A stretch of DNA of 64,000 nt from CAIVVT01 sp963823095 (GTDB taxonomy: Bacteria; Acidobacteriota; Terriglobia; Bryobacterales; Bryobacteraceae). The notes beneath the pieces were generated by a model. That model searched no databases. It was not told where the DNA came from and worked only from the letters and a program-made list of their open reading frames with translations. Shown one piece after another: positions 26,037 through 34,658 of the stretch. How positions within the stretch are numbered: the first letter of the stretch is position 1; the number at the start of each line of letters is the position of its first letter. Position numbers and translations under genes: made by a program. The stretch is taken from NCBI GenBank assembly GCA_963823095.1, contig CAWGKI010000001.1:186001-250000 (forward strand). Direction: 5' to 3'.

Positions 26037-27200
26037 GTGCCGCTGGCGCAAATATTCCCGTCGTACCGACATCTCACCCAGAAGCTCCAGAAGCTTGAAG
26101 CCGAGGGGATCGTGCTTCATGTTCAGGCGGAGGAACTCGAAAACGAGCGTAGCGGATTGAAGTCCGAGGTACGCCGTCTCGAGAAGACGCTGGCAGAATT
26201 TCAGGAACGCGAATCCAAGCTCAGGGAGGACGCCAGTCAGTGCGTCTCGCTCAAGTTTGAGCGTGACGAGCTTCGCGTCCTCTATGACAAAATCGGGGTC
26301 GAGAAGAAGGCCTTGGAGCGCGAGCTGCGCGAGTTTCGCAGCGATGCGGAAATGCGGCGCGAGCGGCTCTGGGCGCCTCCCGGACACGTCTATTCGCCGA
26401 TCACGGATCCCCATGACTGCTACTTGCGCCAGACGGAGATTCGGAACCTCGACGCCTTAAGCGATCGGGTGGACCTGCCAATCGACGAAGCGGCGCAGTT
26501 GCGGCTACTTGGGTGGCTGAGCGAGCATGGCGCCCTGTTTCCATTTCAAAACGGGCCGCTGGGCGATTGGCGCTACCACACGGGCAATGGTCATTTCGGA
26601 CATGCGGATGCCGTGCTCCTGTTCTCGATGTTGCTCGAATACAAGCCCTCGCGGTTGATCGAAATCGGTTGCGGATTCTCATCCCTGCTCGTGATGGATG
26701 TGAACGATTGCTTCCTCGGTCACGGTCTGGAGACCACCTTCGTCGACCCTCGTCCGGACGCAATTCTGGGGTTGCTGAGGCCGCTCGATCCTTATCGCGA
26801 ACACGTGCAGGCCACGCGATCCCAGGAGATATCGGCCGAAGTCATCGCTCAATTGGGCCGTGGCGACATCTTAAGCCTGGAGACTTCGCACGTGGCCAAG
26901 ACCGGGAGCGACGTCTGCGACATCATCTCCCGCATTTTGCCCTCGCTGGCGCCCGGCGTACTGGTGCATGTGCACGACATTTACTACCCGTTCGAGTATC
27001 CCGAATCCTGGGTGGTTCAGGACAATCGTTCGTGGAACGAAGCCTATTTCCTTCGGGCGTTCCTGCAATACAACGGCACTTTCCGCGTACTGTTCTTCAA
27101 CAACCTGATGACCCGCAAGTACCCGGACCAGATGAGGGCCGCATTCCCCGGGCTCGAAGAGACGCCGGCCAGCAGCATCTGGCTTGAGAAGATTGCGTGA
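26037..27200 (+). CDS. Class I SAM-dependent methyltransferase with N-terminal coiled coil
   Basis: About 387 residues from a GTG at 26037. Residues ~10-110 are a heptad-rich coiled coil (LTQKLQKLEAEGIVLHVQAE, LKSEVRRLEKTLAEFQERES, KFERDELRVLYDKIGVEKKA). The remaining part has LIEIGCGFSSLLVMDVNDCF, the SAM-binding glycine-rich motif, then TTFVDPRPDAI, GDILSLETSH and VHVHDIYYPFEYPESWVV. This resembles Methyltransf_24-type enzymes found among cell-surface glycan genes. The coiled coil could oligomerise it or link it to a chain-length-control partner; the substrate is unknown. Confidence 0.72.
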   Translation: MPLAQIFPSYRHLTQKLQKLEAEGIVLHVQAEELENERSGLKSEVRRLEKTLAEFQERESKLREDASQCVSLKFERDELRVLYDKIGVEKKALERELREFRSDAEMRRERLWAPPGHVYSPITDPHDCYLRQTEIRNLDALSDRVDLPIDEAAQLRLLGWLSEHGALFPFQNGPLGDWRYHTGNGHFGHADAVLLFSMLLEYKPSRLIEIGCGFSSLLVMDVNDCFLGHGLETTFVDPRPDAILGLLRPLDPYREHVQATRSQEISAEVIAQLGRGDILSLETSHVAKTGSDVCDIISRILPSLAPGVLVHVHDIYYPFEYPESWVVQDNRSWNEAYFLRAFLQYNGTFRVLFFNNLMTRKYPDQMRAAFPGLEETPASSIWLEKIA

Positions 27201-27332
27201 TTCGTCTGCGCAACGACGTGCTTTCCGCCCGATCTCACTGCGGCAGCTAATTGCGGAGCCTCACATCCTCCTTGGACCGGGGCAAAGGGCGATGTCGTAA
27301 TTCAATCCGCCTGCACGGCGTAAACTACTTGC

Positions 27333-28125
27333 ATGGAGATCCCGGTTTATCAGATCGACGCTTTCGCCCGTGGCCCCTTCACCGGCAACCCGGCCGCCGT
27401 CTGCCCTCTGAAAGCATGGTTGCCTGACGCGACGATGCAGGCGATCGCAATGGAGAACAACCTCAGCGAGACGGCCTATATCGTCAAAGACGGCGCCGGT
27501 TACAACCTGCGCTGGTTCACGCCGGGAGTCGAAGTAGACCTGTGCGGTCACGCGACGCTCGCATCCGCCTGGGTGATCTTCGAGAAGCTCGAACCGGGCC
27601 GCACCTCCGTCTCCTTTCAGACGCGCAGCGGCGAACTGCAAGTGACACGCAAGGGCGACATGCTGGCTCTCGACTTCCCTTCCCGGCGCCCCGAGCCAGT
27701 GCGCGCAACGCCGCCGCTGCTCGAAGCTCTGGGCGGAAACCCGGTGGAGATTTGGGCCTCGCGCGATTACATGGTGGTCTACGAAACCGAGGATGAGATC
27801 CGCGCGCTCGAGCCCGACATGAACCTGCTGACGAAGATCGACCTCTTTGCGGTGATCGTTACCGCTCCGGGCAAAGCACGGCGAACACGCCTGCGACTTC
27901 GTCAGCCGCTTCTTCGCGCCATCCCAAGGCGTCGCGGAGGATCCGGTTACCGGCTCCGCGCATTGCACTCTGATTCCTTACTGGGCCGAGCGGCTGGGCA
28001 AGACGCACTTGTACGCCCGGCAGCTCTCCAAACGCAGCGGGGAACTCTATTGCGAATTGCACGGCGACCGAGTGACGATCGCCGGCCGCGCCGCTCCGTT
28101 TCTCGAGGGCATAATCCGCCTGTAG
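27333..28125 (+). CDS. PhzF-family isomerase, frameshifted
   Basis: The first frame (ATG at 27333) gives MEIPVYQIDAFARGPFTGNP, ENNLSETAYIVKDG with the catalytic Glu, and LRWFTPGVEVDLCGHATLAS, the hallmark PhzF signature. Near 27874 the frame breaks at GGCAAAGC. The next frame continues HACDFVSRFFAPSQGVAEDP and VTGSAHCTLIPYWAERLG to a stop at 28125. One extra A in the AAA run explains this, giving about 263 residues, normal for the family. PhzF proteins isomerise trans-2,3-dihydro-3-hydroxyanthranilate in phenazine makers, but most homologues like this one have unknown substrates. Confidence 0.85.
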
Positions 28126-28130
28126 GGCCG

Positions 28131-28754
28131 CTATCGCGAGTGGTTGATAGGAGTTCGCGCAACACCGCCGATCAGCGGAACGTGCGGCGCGGCGCAGACT
28201 CGCGCGTCGCCCGTCAGGCGCGGGTCCGGCGCAACTTCGACTACGCGCTTCCAGGCCCGGAAGCCCCATTTCAGATAGAACTTCAATGCGTTGGGATGAT
28301 CGAGCGAGCAGGTGTGCAGGTGCACTCGTCGCGGATGGTGCGACCAGGCTTGTTCGAGAGCGTGGCGCATGAGATCGCTTCCAGCGCCCCTTCCGATCAG
28401 GTCCGGTGTCACGCCGAAGTAGGCGATCTCGATCTCCGGCAGAACACGCCGGTCGAGTTCCACGAGTCCCTTGTCCACGCCATCCACACGAAGCGAGTAG
28501 ATCTCGAGAGCCGGGTTGCGGATGAGCAAGTGAAGTTCCTCGCCGGACATGCGCAGACGACTGAACCACAGCCACTCTTCTCCAACCGCGCGATACAGGG
28601 TCCGGTACCAGTCCAGGTCCGGGGACTCAATGCGGACCACCGGCCATGCTCCTTCGCGCGGAGGTGGCAACGCTGGTGCGGCCGTCATCTCGAGATAGGT
28701 GACCACCGCCGCCAACCGGCCCGGCGGCACGTCCACATAGCCGTCTTTCAACAT
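28131..28754 (-). CDS. GNAT-family N-acetyltransferase
   Basis: About 207 residues from ATG 28754 (MLKDGYVDVPPGRLAAVVTY); an ATG at 28772 is also possible. The acetyl-CoA-binding region is clear: IEIAYFGVTPDLIGRGAGSD with the R/Q-x-x-G-x-G/A loop, then LMRHALEQAW, VHLHTCSLDHPNALKFYLKW and GFRAWKRV. Target unknown. It is convergent with the PhzF gene, with five bases between the stops. Confidence 0.8.
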   Translation of the reverse strand: MLKDGYVDVPPGRLAAVVTYLEMTAAPALPPPREGAWPVVRIESPDLDWYRTLYRAVGEEWLWFSRLRMSGEELHLLIRNPALEIYSLRVDGVDKGLVELDRRVLPEIEIAYFGVTPDLIGRGAGSDLMRHALEQAWSHHPRRVHLHTCSLDHPNALKFYLKWGFRAWKRVVEVAPDPRLTGDARVCAAPHVPLIGGVARTPINHSR

Positions 28755-28829
28755 GCGGCCACTGCGAGGCATGCTTCCAGAGTAATCCGGCTCCCTGGAG
28801 GCTACAGCCGCGGCGACATCCGCAGCGAT

Positions 28830-29381
28830 CTACGACGCTGCCGGAACGCTTTGCGCTCTCCGTTTCGCCGCATCCCGGATGCGATCGATGTCGCCCTCCG
28901 GAATGTTCAGAAACTCGAGAAACTGCCGGTGTTCTTCCGGCGCGCTACGCTCAAACTCGGCGTGCCACTGGTTCAGAGCTTCTTCGCTGAACCCGGCCGC
29001 GCGCAGCAGCCGGGTCCAACGCTCCCGGTTCATCGGGCTTTGCTCTTCCAGAAGCTGCGGCTTGTCGATCAGTTTGACAATCAATTGTTGGCGGCGGCGC
29101 AGGTCGTTCATCTGCTCCGCGATCCGGCGCAGTTGCTCCTCCAGCGCCGCCGCCGTTTCGCCGTGAGCCGCTTCGGCGCCGCGCAGCGTCCGGATGCGCT
29201 CCAGGCTCAAGCCGGTCTGCCGGTACAGGCAGATCCGACCGAGTTCCTCGGCATCACGGTCGGTGTATCTCCGGTAACCCGCCTCACTGCGGCCGGAAGG
29301 CCTGAGCAGGCCGATCCGGTCGTAGTAGAGCAGCGTGCTGCGCGAGAGGCCAAATTGCTTGGCGAGCCGTCCGATAGTCAT
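28830..29381 (-). CDS. MerR-family transcriptional regulator
   Basis: A 183-residue regulator. The N-terminal winged HTH reads MTIGRLAKQFGLSRSTLLYY DR, followed by RPSGRSEAGYRRYTDRDAEE and the dimerisation helix (LSLERIRTLRGAEAAHGETA). The C-terminal ~70 residues (EQSPMNRERWTRLLRAAGFS, ALNQWHAEFERSAPEEHRQF) form a small effector-binding domain of the TipAS-like sort seen in many MerR proteins. There is no metal-binding cysteine pair, so a metal sensor is unlikely. The ATG follows the SRPBCC gene's stop with no gap, so the two are translationally coupled and probably functionally linked. Confidence 0.88.
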   Translation of the reverse strand: MTIGRLAKQFGLSRSTLLYYDRIGLLRPSGRSEAGYRRYTDRDAEELGRICLYRQTGLSLERIRTLRGAEAAHGETAAALEEQLRRIAEQMNDLRRRQQLIVKLIDKPQLLEEQSPMNRERWTRLLRAAGFSEEALNQWHAEFERSAPEEHRQFLEFLNIPEGDIDRIRDAAKRRAQSVPAAS

Positions 29382-29879
29382 CTACTGCACAGGTTGCACT
29401 TCCGCACTGGCCAGGCGCAACATCGTGCCAGTTTTCAGGTAATGCGTCAGCATGCGTTCGAGCCTTGTCATCATATTGCGATGCTCCGCATCCGGGTACC
29501 GCGCAACCCATGCCTCGCCCGCCGGGTCCGTCGCCGTGAACTCGCGCGTCCAATGCAGTATCGTTCCCGCACCCTCTGCGCTGAGCTGAAGCTTCAGCCG
29601 CATGGTGTGCGAGCCGGGAATGAAGCAGGCGAATTCGATCCGCCACGGCGCCTCATAGCGGCTCACGATCCACGTCATCTGCCCTTCGGGCTTGAATTGC
29701 GTGCGGAAAATGCAGCCCTCTTCGGCCACGCCGGACACCGAGAGCAGTACCTCGCAGCGCCAGTCTTCAATCCAGTCGTATTCGAGCACCGGGCACAACA
29801 ACGGAAAGACTCGCTCCGGCGGGGCGTCGAGTTGCATCACATCCTGCCAGGTCTTCCTGGCACTGAGAACAGGTTTCAT
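29382..29879 (-). CDS. SRPBCC-domain (START/Bet v1-like) protein
   Basis: A 165-residue protein with the SRPBCC fold pattern: QLDAPPERVFPLLCPVLEYD, a conserved EDWRCEVLLSVSG, IFRTQFKPEGQMTWIVSRYE, IEFACFIPGSHTMRLKLQLS and a final long helix (RMLTHYLKTGT). These proteins bind hydrophobic ligands or act as small stress proteins. It is the first gene of a two-gene operon with the MerR regulator, whose ATG abuts its TAG. I infer that MerR controls this gene in response to a small molecule. Confidence 0.78.
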   Translation of the reverse strand: MKPVLSARKTWQDVMQLDAPPERVFPLLCPVLEYDWIEDWRCEVLLSVSGVAEEGCIFRTQFKPEGQMTWIVSRYEAPWRIEFACFIPGSHTMRLKLQLSAEGAGTILHWTREFTATDPAGEAWVARYPDAEHRNMMTRLERMLTHYLKTGTMLRLASAEVQPVQ

Positions 29880-30001
29880 TTCTACCTCCAGTTCGAAGTG
29901 TGAACCGTGAAGTTATAGACGGGTCAAGCCGGAAATAGCGTGATCGCGGCGTTACCCCGAGCGGCGCGCCCACGCCTGTCTTAACTGGGACAATCAATTT
30001 C

Positions 30002-31006
30002 ATGCGCACCCTCTTCGCTTTGACATTCGCGGTCGCTCTGGCGGCCACGGCACAGGACTACAAAGTAACCGGAAAGATCGAGATCGGCGGCCCCTCGGCT
30101 GGTTGGGACTACCTCACCTCCGATGCGGGCGCACACCGGCTGTACGTCTCCAATGGGACGCGCGTAGTCGTGGTGGATGCCGCAACCGGCAAAGTGATCG
30201 GCGAGATCCCCGACACCCCGGGGGTGCACGGGATCGCCTTGGACCAAGGCCTGGGAAAAGGCTTCATCAGTTGTGGACGCGCGAACAAGGTGGTTGTGTT
30301 CGACCTGAAAACACTGAAGGCAACCAGCGAGGTCGCCACTGGAAAGAACCCGGACGCCATCAGCTATGAGCCCGTCACCGGCCGCGTCTTCACGTTTAAT
30401 GGAGCCTCGAAGGATTCGACAGCCTTCGACGCCAAGACCGGCGAGGTGGCCGGGACCATTCCCATGGGCGGCAAGCCCGAGTTCTCGCAAATCGACGGCA
30501 AAGGGATGATCTACGTCAATAACGAAGACACGGCCGAGATTCTCGAAGTGGACGCCAAGGGGTTGAAGGTGGCACGCAAATGGTCCCTCGCGCCCTGCGA
30601 ATCGCCTTCGGGACTCGCCATCGACACCAAGCACGCCCGGCTGTTTTCCGTTTGTGAGAACAAGCTGATGGCGATCAGCGACATCAAAGCCGGGAAGCTG
30701 CTGACGACGTTGCCGATCGGCGAAGGCGCCGACGGAGTCGCGTTCGACCCCGGAACGGGCACGGCCTTCAGCTCAAACGGCGAAGGTACGATGACCGTGG
30801 TGCGCGAGGTGAAAGGCAAATACGAGGTCGTCCAGACCGTGACGACCAAGCGCGGCGCACGCACCGTCGCGGTGGATACCGCCACGCATCGCGTCTACAC
30901 GCCTACCGCCGCCTTCGGCCCCGCGCCGGTTCCGACCGAACAGAACAAGCGCCCTCGGCCGCCCGTCCTCGCGGACACGTTCCACCTGCTAATCGTGTCG
31001 AAGTAG
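30002..31006 (+). CDS. Secreted YncE-like seven-bladed beta-propeller
   Basis: A 334-residue protein with a short signal peptide (MRTLFALTFAVALAATAQ). Repeated YVTN-type blades are evident: RLYVSNGTRVVVVDAATGKV, GIALDQGLGKGFISCGRANK, VVVFDLKTLKAT, DAISYEPVTGRVFTFNGASK and GMIYVNNEDTAEILEVDAKG. YncE-like proteins are periplasmic or surface proteins of mostly unknown function; some bind DNA or nucleotides. The start ATG is the first in frame. It sits alone between the SRPBCC gene and the convergent esterase. Confidence 0.8.
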   Translation: MRTLFALTFAVALAATAQDYKVTGKIEIGGPSAGWDYLTSDAGAHRLYVSNGTRVVVVDAATGKVIGEIPDTPGVHGIALDQGLGKGFISCGRANKVVVFDLKTLKATSEVATGKNPDAISYEPVTGRVFTFNGASKDSTAFDAKTGEVAGTIPMGGKPEFSQIDGKGMIYVNNEDTAEILEVDAKGLKVARKWSLAPCESPSGLAIDTKHARLFSVCENKLMAISDIKAGKLLTTLPIGEGADGVAFDPGTGTAFSSNGEGTMTVVREVKGKYEVVQTVTTKRGARTVAVDTATHRVYTPTAAFGPAPVPTEQNKRPRPPVLADTFHLLIVSK

Positions 31007-31011
31007 AAGCG

Positions 31012-31085
31012 GTGGGGCAGGCTGCGTGGTGGGGCAGACTTCTGCGCAAGGCTTCAGCCCTGCAATTTCTCTGCCCCATGCCCAC
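31012..31085. repeat. GTGGGGC-type inverted repeat element
   Basis: An intergenic piece between convergent genes, with GGTGGGGCAG near one end and CTGCCCCATGCCCACC at the other. A second TGGTGGGGCAG copy lies inside. The ends resemble the elements at 44168-44284 and 59020-59127, so they may belong to one dispersed family. Confidence 0.5.
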
Positions 31086-31099
31086 CAGTAACCCGCCTC

Positions 31100-32677
31100 T
31101 CACTTCGCCGGATTAGCCAGACTCTCCACCAGATCCAATCTGGTCTTCCAAGGATCCGCGTAGGCCAACGGCGCCGGCGCGCGGAAGTCCATCAGAATAT
31201 CGGTCGCCGTAGAGTAGGCAGGCCAGTCGGGTAGGCCGCTGGCATTGGGGTTTCCCGTCTTGGCGAAGTTCACCCAGTAGGCGTTCGCCGCCTGCGCAAT
31301 CGCTTTGTCCGCCGGAGCGAGAGACTTCTCATAACGCGCTTCCACCGTATCGAATACGAACGGGATCTCGGTGGCATGGGGCGCGCCCTTCCATTGCTTG
31401 CGCATCGAATCGGCCACATAAGAGAAGCGGTATTCATAGGCCGCCTGGCCTGACGCAACCACCGCCCGGGCGAGGAAACGGGCAGGTTCCACCATCATCC
31501 GGTCGGCGGCAAGCAGAGTTCCGACCTCGCGGAGATTGCCCGTCTTGCCGGGATCCCACGCGGCTTTGGCCGCATCCGCGGCAGCGCCGAAGGGTTTGAA
31601 CAGTTCCTCGATATTGCGCGCCGTGTTGAAGCCGATGTCAGCGCTGTTGGCTCCCACCATCACGGGGATCTTCGCGGCGCGGCCTGCCAGGAATGCAGCG
31701 TCGCTCGGCTCGACGATCACTTTCCCATCGATCATCGGACCCGAGTAAGTCGGCGCCATCATCGTGGCCATGTTCAGGCCGGCCACCACCGCATCGGCGG
31801 GCAGCTTCCGCAGAGCCGCCAGAGTGGCCGCATCGTCGCCATCGATCTTGACCGATTTGGCGAAGGCGATGCCGACGGCTTCGGCGGAAGGGGCTCCGTT
31901 GGCGCCAGGGCGATCGAGGTAGCGCGCGGGCATGATGCCGCTGCTGCGCCCGCCGCCCGACTCGATGATGGCCTTCTGGAACAACCCCTGCGACAGCGGC
32001 GAAGTCATCATCGACTGGACCGACATACCGCCTGCGGACTCCCCAAACAGCGTCACATTCTTGGGGTCGCCGCCGAATGCCGCTGCGTTACGCTGCACCC
32101 ATTTGAGCAGCGCGATCTGATCCATGTAGGCGTAGTTGCCATGGGGCTCCGACGGGTTCTCCTTCGTCAACGCAGGATGCGCGAAGAAACCGAAGCGTCC
32201 GACCCGATAGTTGAAGCTGACGAACACAACGCCGCGCCTGGCGAACTGGCTGCCGTCGTAAACGGCGGGCGAGCTGCCGCCATTGACGAAGCCGCCACCG
32301 TAGATCCACACCATCACCGGCAGCTTCTTAGCTGGGGCTTTGGCGGGGATCCAGACGTTGGCGTAGAGGCAGTCCTCGGCAGGGGTCACTCCCAGCGGGG
32401 CGGCGTCTCCGGGGAACGGCTTCTGCATGCAGTCGCCACCGAACTCGGAGGCCGCGCGGACACCGCTCCAGGCCTTCACCGGCTGAGGCGCGCGCCAGCG
32501 AAATTCGCCCACCGGGGGCGCGGCGTAGGGAATGCCTTTGAAGGATACGACGCCTTCCTTTGCCACCCCCTTCAGGCGTCCAGTATCGATTTTCGCTACG
32601 TCGGAGGCGGCGAACGCGCTCTCCGCGATGAGTGCGGCTGTGAGTGTGAATGAAAGAAGTGACGGTAGACGAGACAT
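31100..32677 (-). CDS. Secreted type B carboxylesterase
   Basis: A 525-residue alpha/beta-hydrolase of the para-nitrobenzyl-esterase/cholinesterase family, with a signal peptide (MSRLPSLLSFTLTAALIAESAFA). Characteristic blocks are SFKGIPYAAPPVGEFRWRAP, EDCLYANVWIPA, PVMVWIYGGGFVNGG (oxyanion hole) and the nucleophile elbow FGESAGGMSV with the catalytic Ser. Further on, VGANSADIGFN probably holds the acid residue region and PHATEIPFVFDTV the His. It should hydrolyse carboxyl esters outside the cytoplasm. It is convergent with the YncE-like gene. Confidence 0.92.
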   Translation of the reverse strand: MSRLPSLLSFTLTAALIAESAFAASDVAKIDTGRLKGVAKEGVVSFKGIPYAAPPVGEFRWRAPQPVKAWSGVRAASEFGGDCMQKPFPGDAAPLGVTPAEDCLYANVWIPAKAPAKKLPVMVWIYGGGFVNGGSSPAVYDGSQFARRGVVFVSFNYRVGRFGFFAHPALTKENPSEPHGNYAYMDQIALLKWVQRNAAAFGGDPKNVTLFGESAGGMSVQSMMTSPLSQGLFQKAIIESGGGRSSGIMPARYLDRPGANGAPSAEAVGIAFAKSVKIDGDDAATLAALRKLPADAVVAGLNMATMMAPTYSGPMIDGKVIVEPSDAAFLAGRAAKIPVMVGANSADIGFNTARNIEELFKPFGAAADAAKAAWDPGKTGNLREVGTLLAADRMMVEPARFLARAVVASGQAAYEYRFSYVADSMRKQWKGAPHATEIPFVFDTVEARYEKSLAPADKAIAQAANAYWVNFAKTGNPNASGLPDWPAYSTATDILMDFRAPAPLAYADPWKTRLDLVESLANPAK

Positions 32678-32771
32678 ATTCGTGTTTGGCCTTTCCAGAC
32701 TCCTGCAAAGAAGCTGTGTACCAGCCTGTCACAACTGGGGAGGGGTCGTCGAGAGTGCGCGGAGGGTCATC

Positions 32772-33554
32772 TTAAGCCGGTAACGAGCCGGTGCCCGAGG
32801 CGCCGGATGACTCGCCGCACTCTCCGATCGCGTAGAGGCGGTACACGTGCTGTACCGCTTTCCAGCGCAGATCCGCGTAGCGCAGAAACGAGAAAGCCAT
32901 AACCACCAGACAACTTGTCATCCACAGCATATTGCAGGCTATCGTCCCGCTGAGAGCTTCCCGGAAGTCCGCGACCGACCAAAACAGAGCTACGAAACTT
33001 GCGTTGACGACCACCAGGCTGCGAAAGAACTTGGAATTGGCCTGTAGCCGGTCCGGCTCCAGCAACGATGGAGGGTTGTGCATTTGAAGCCAATCCCGGC
33101 ACCACTGATACAGTCTGTCGCCCGCCGGCTTCTGTCCGGCTAGAGATCGGGCTGCGGCGAAGACCGGGTCCTGCTGTTGTTCCACCGTCTCGGCGGGCTT
33201 GAGATCGTGGACGTGGAAGTTGTACCAGTCACGGTTTCTCTTCGACGAGCGCATTGGAATTCTCTTTAGCCAGCTTCGGAAGCCGTGCGGATAGCGCATG
33301 AAGTCGGCGTAAGTGAAGTCGTAGATGGGATCGAGAACCGCCGCGCCAACCATGTCCACGAGATGACCGAGCAGGAATGCCGACACGACGAAGGCCGTGT
33401 AACCCGAAGCCTCCTTCAATTGCAGGAGCCCAAAGAGATCGGCACGGCCAAGGCTCTGCTCGGCCCTCATCGCAAAGAACGTGAGGACGGCGCCGGGCAG
33501 CAGCACGCTGAAGAGGTCGGTCACACCGACAAAGAAGTCGCCTGGCTTAGCCAC
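32772..33554 (-). CDS. Membrane protein of unknown function
   Basis: A 260-residue protein (MAKPGDFFVGVTDLFSVLLPG). Two hydrophobic segments are near the N-terminus (TDLFSVLLPGAVLTFFAM, SGYTAFVVSAFLLGHLVDMV) and two near the C-terminus (FFRSLVVVNASFVALFWSVA, MLWMTSCLVVMAFSFL). A hydrophilic middle region lies between (residues ~85-185). No domain is recognised. It starts 37 bases after the inositol oxygenase gene and points the same way, so the two could be co-transcribed. Confidence 0.68.
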   Translation of the reverse strand: MAKPGDFFVGVTDLFSVLLPGAVLTFFAMRAEQSLGRADLFGLLQLKEASGYTAFVVSAFLLGHLVDMVGAAVLDPIYDFTYADFMRYPHGFRSWLKRIPMRSSKRNRDWYNFHVHDLKPAETVEQQQDPVFAAARSLAGQKPAGDRLYQWCRDWLQMHNPPSLLEPDRLQANSKFFRSLVVVNASFVALFWSVADFREALSGTIACNMLWMTSCLVVMAFSFLRYADLRWKAVQHVYRLYAIGECGESSGASGTGSLPA

Positions 33555-33591
33555 CCGTTGACCCTCAATCCGGAATCGGAGTCATGCGCTC

Positions 33592-34431
33592 CTACCAGCG
33601 CAGCTTCGCCGGGAAGAACTCTTCGATGAGCTTCAGATAGTAAGGCTTCAGGACGGCGGGATCGGGCTTGGTGTGGCCCTTCGAGTACAGGTCGTACGGG
33701 TTGAAGCGCCGCACCCACTCCATCATTTCGAGGTCCTGCCGGTTCATCAGCCACGTATACTCGCCCTCCCTGTGCGCGGGATAGAACGAGTGGTAGCGGA
33801 TCATGTACTGCGCTTCCATCGGCAGGTAGTCCTTGGTCACCTGGTAGAGGTACTCGTCGTGGCCCCACGAAATCATGACGTTGTCCAGGCCGCAGCCCTC
33901 GCCGTACACGCCGCAGCGTGTCTGGTATTGCGGGTTAGCGCTGTCTGGATTGTCCGCGAAGAACTCGTGAAAGACGATCTTCTCCGACCAGGCGCAGCCC
34001 ACCGGAAACGTGTCGCCGACAACGGCCCACTGCGGCTCGCCCCATAACCAGAGGACTTTGCCGAGGTCGTGGATCAGACCGGTCAATTGCATCCAGCGCG
34101 GCGCGCCGTCGGCCCGCATTGCTTCGGCCGTCTGCAGATTGTGCTCGATCTGGCTCAGGTCGGTGTCGGGATCCGAGTCGTCCACCAGCTTGTTCAACTC
34201 TTCCATCAGCTCCCAGACGCTCATCTCGGCGTGATCGAATCCGAGCCACTTCTGGCGCGAGGCCCGGTTGAATTCGACCGTCTGCTGGGCATGGTTCTGC
34301 CGGTAGAACTCGCGGACGACGGGAGCGACGCCCTCTCCGTAATTGCGAAACTGTTCCTTGGGACGGCCTTCTTTGTAGCGCGCTCGCACGGCGTCATCCC
34401 ATTGGTCCAACGATGTCATGGGTCCGGTCAT
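33592..34431 (-). CDS. Inositol oxygenase (MIOX)
   Basis: A 279-residue HD-type di-iron oxygenase that cleaves myo-inositol to D-glucuronate. The ATG at 34431 follows GGAAGGAG. Hallmark blocks are KWLGFDHAEMSVWELMEELN, VDDSDPDTDLSQIEHNLQTA, LTGLIHDLGKVLWLWGEPQW (metal His-Asp), VVGDTFPVGC, NVMISWGHDEYLYQV, MIRYHSFYPAHREG and the C-terminal FPAKLRW. The length and every metal-ligand block match the animal and plant enzyme closely. It faces the divergent GH42 gene; glucuronate-using genes are not visible nearby. Confidence 0.95.
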   Translation of the reverse strand: MTGPMTSLDQWDDAVRARYKEGRPKEQFRNYGEGVAPVVREFYRQNHAQQTVEFNRASRQKWLGFDHAEMSVWELMEELNKLVDDSDPDTDLSQIEHNLQTAEAMRADGAPRWMQLTGLIHDLGKVLWLWGEPQWAVVGDTFPVGCAWSEKIVFHEFFADNPDSANPQYQTRCGVYGEGCGLDNVMISWGHDEYLYQVTKDYLPMEAQYMIRYHSFYPAHREGEYTWLMNRQDLEMMEWVRRFNPYDLYSKGHTKPDPAVLKPYYLKLIEEFFPAKLRW

Positions 34432-34658
34432 CGACGGCACTCCTTCCGTTACTTGCACAAGCCCTTGCAAGCCGTTGTAGCACGGAACCCGCACCGGCGC
34501 ATGCGTCAATTGGGGAGGACCCCGGGTTGCCGGCCACGCCCCTTCGTTCGCCGGCACGTCCGATGGAGAGCCGCACCATTGTCATGGGAACCCCGCGCCT
34601 ACAGCGGAGCTTGGCCCTTCGGCTATAAGATCGTCTTGAGTCTCAGGACGATTCATTC

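Noticed and set aside
28126..29903. Apparent long C-terminal extension of PhzF
   Set aside because: The extension is the wrong frame after an indel and runs antisense to the GNAT, MerR and SRPBCC genes; the true PhzF end is at 28125.
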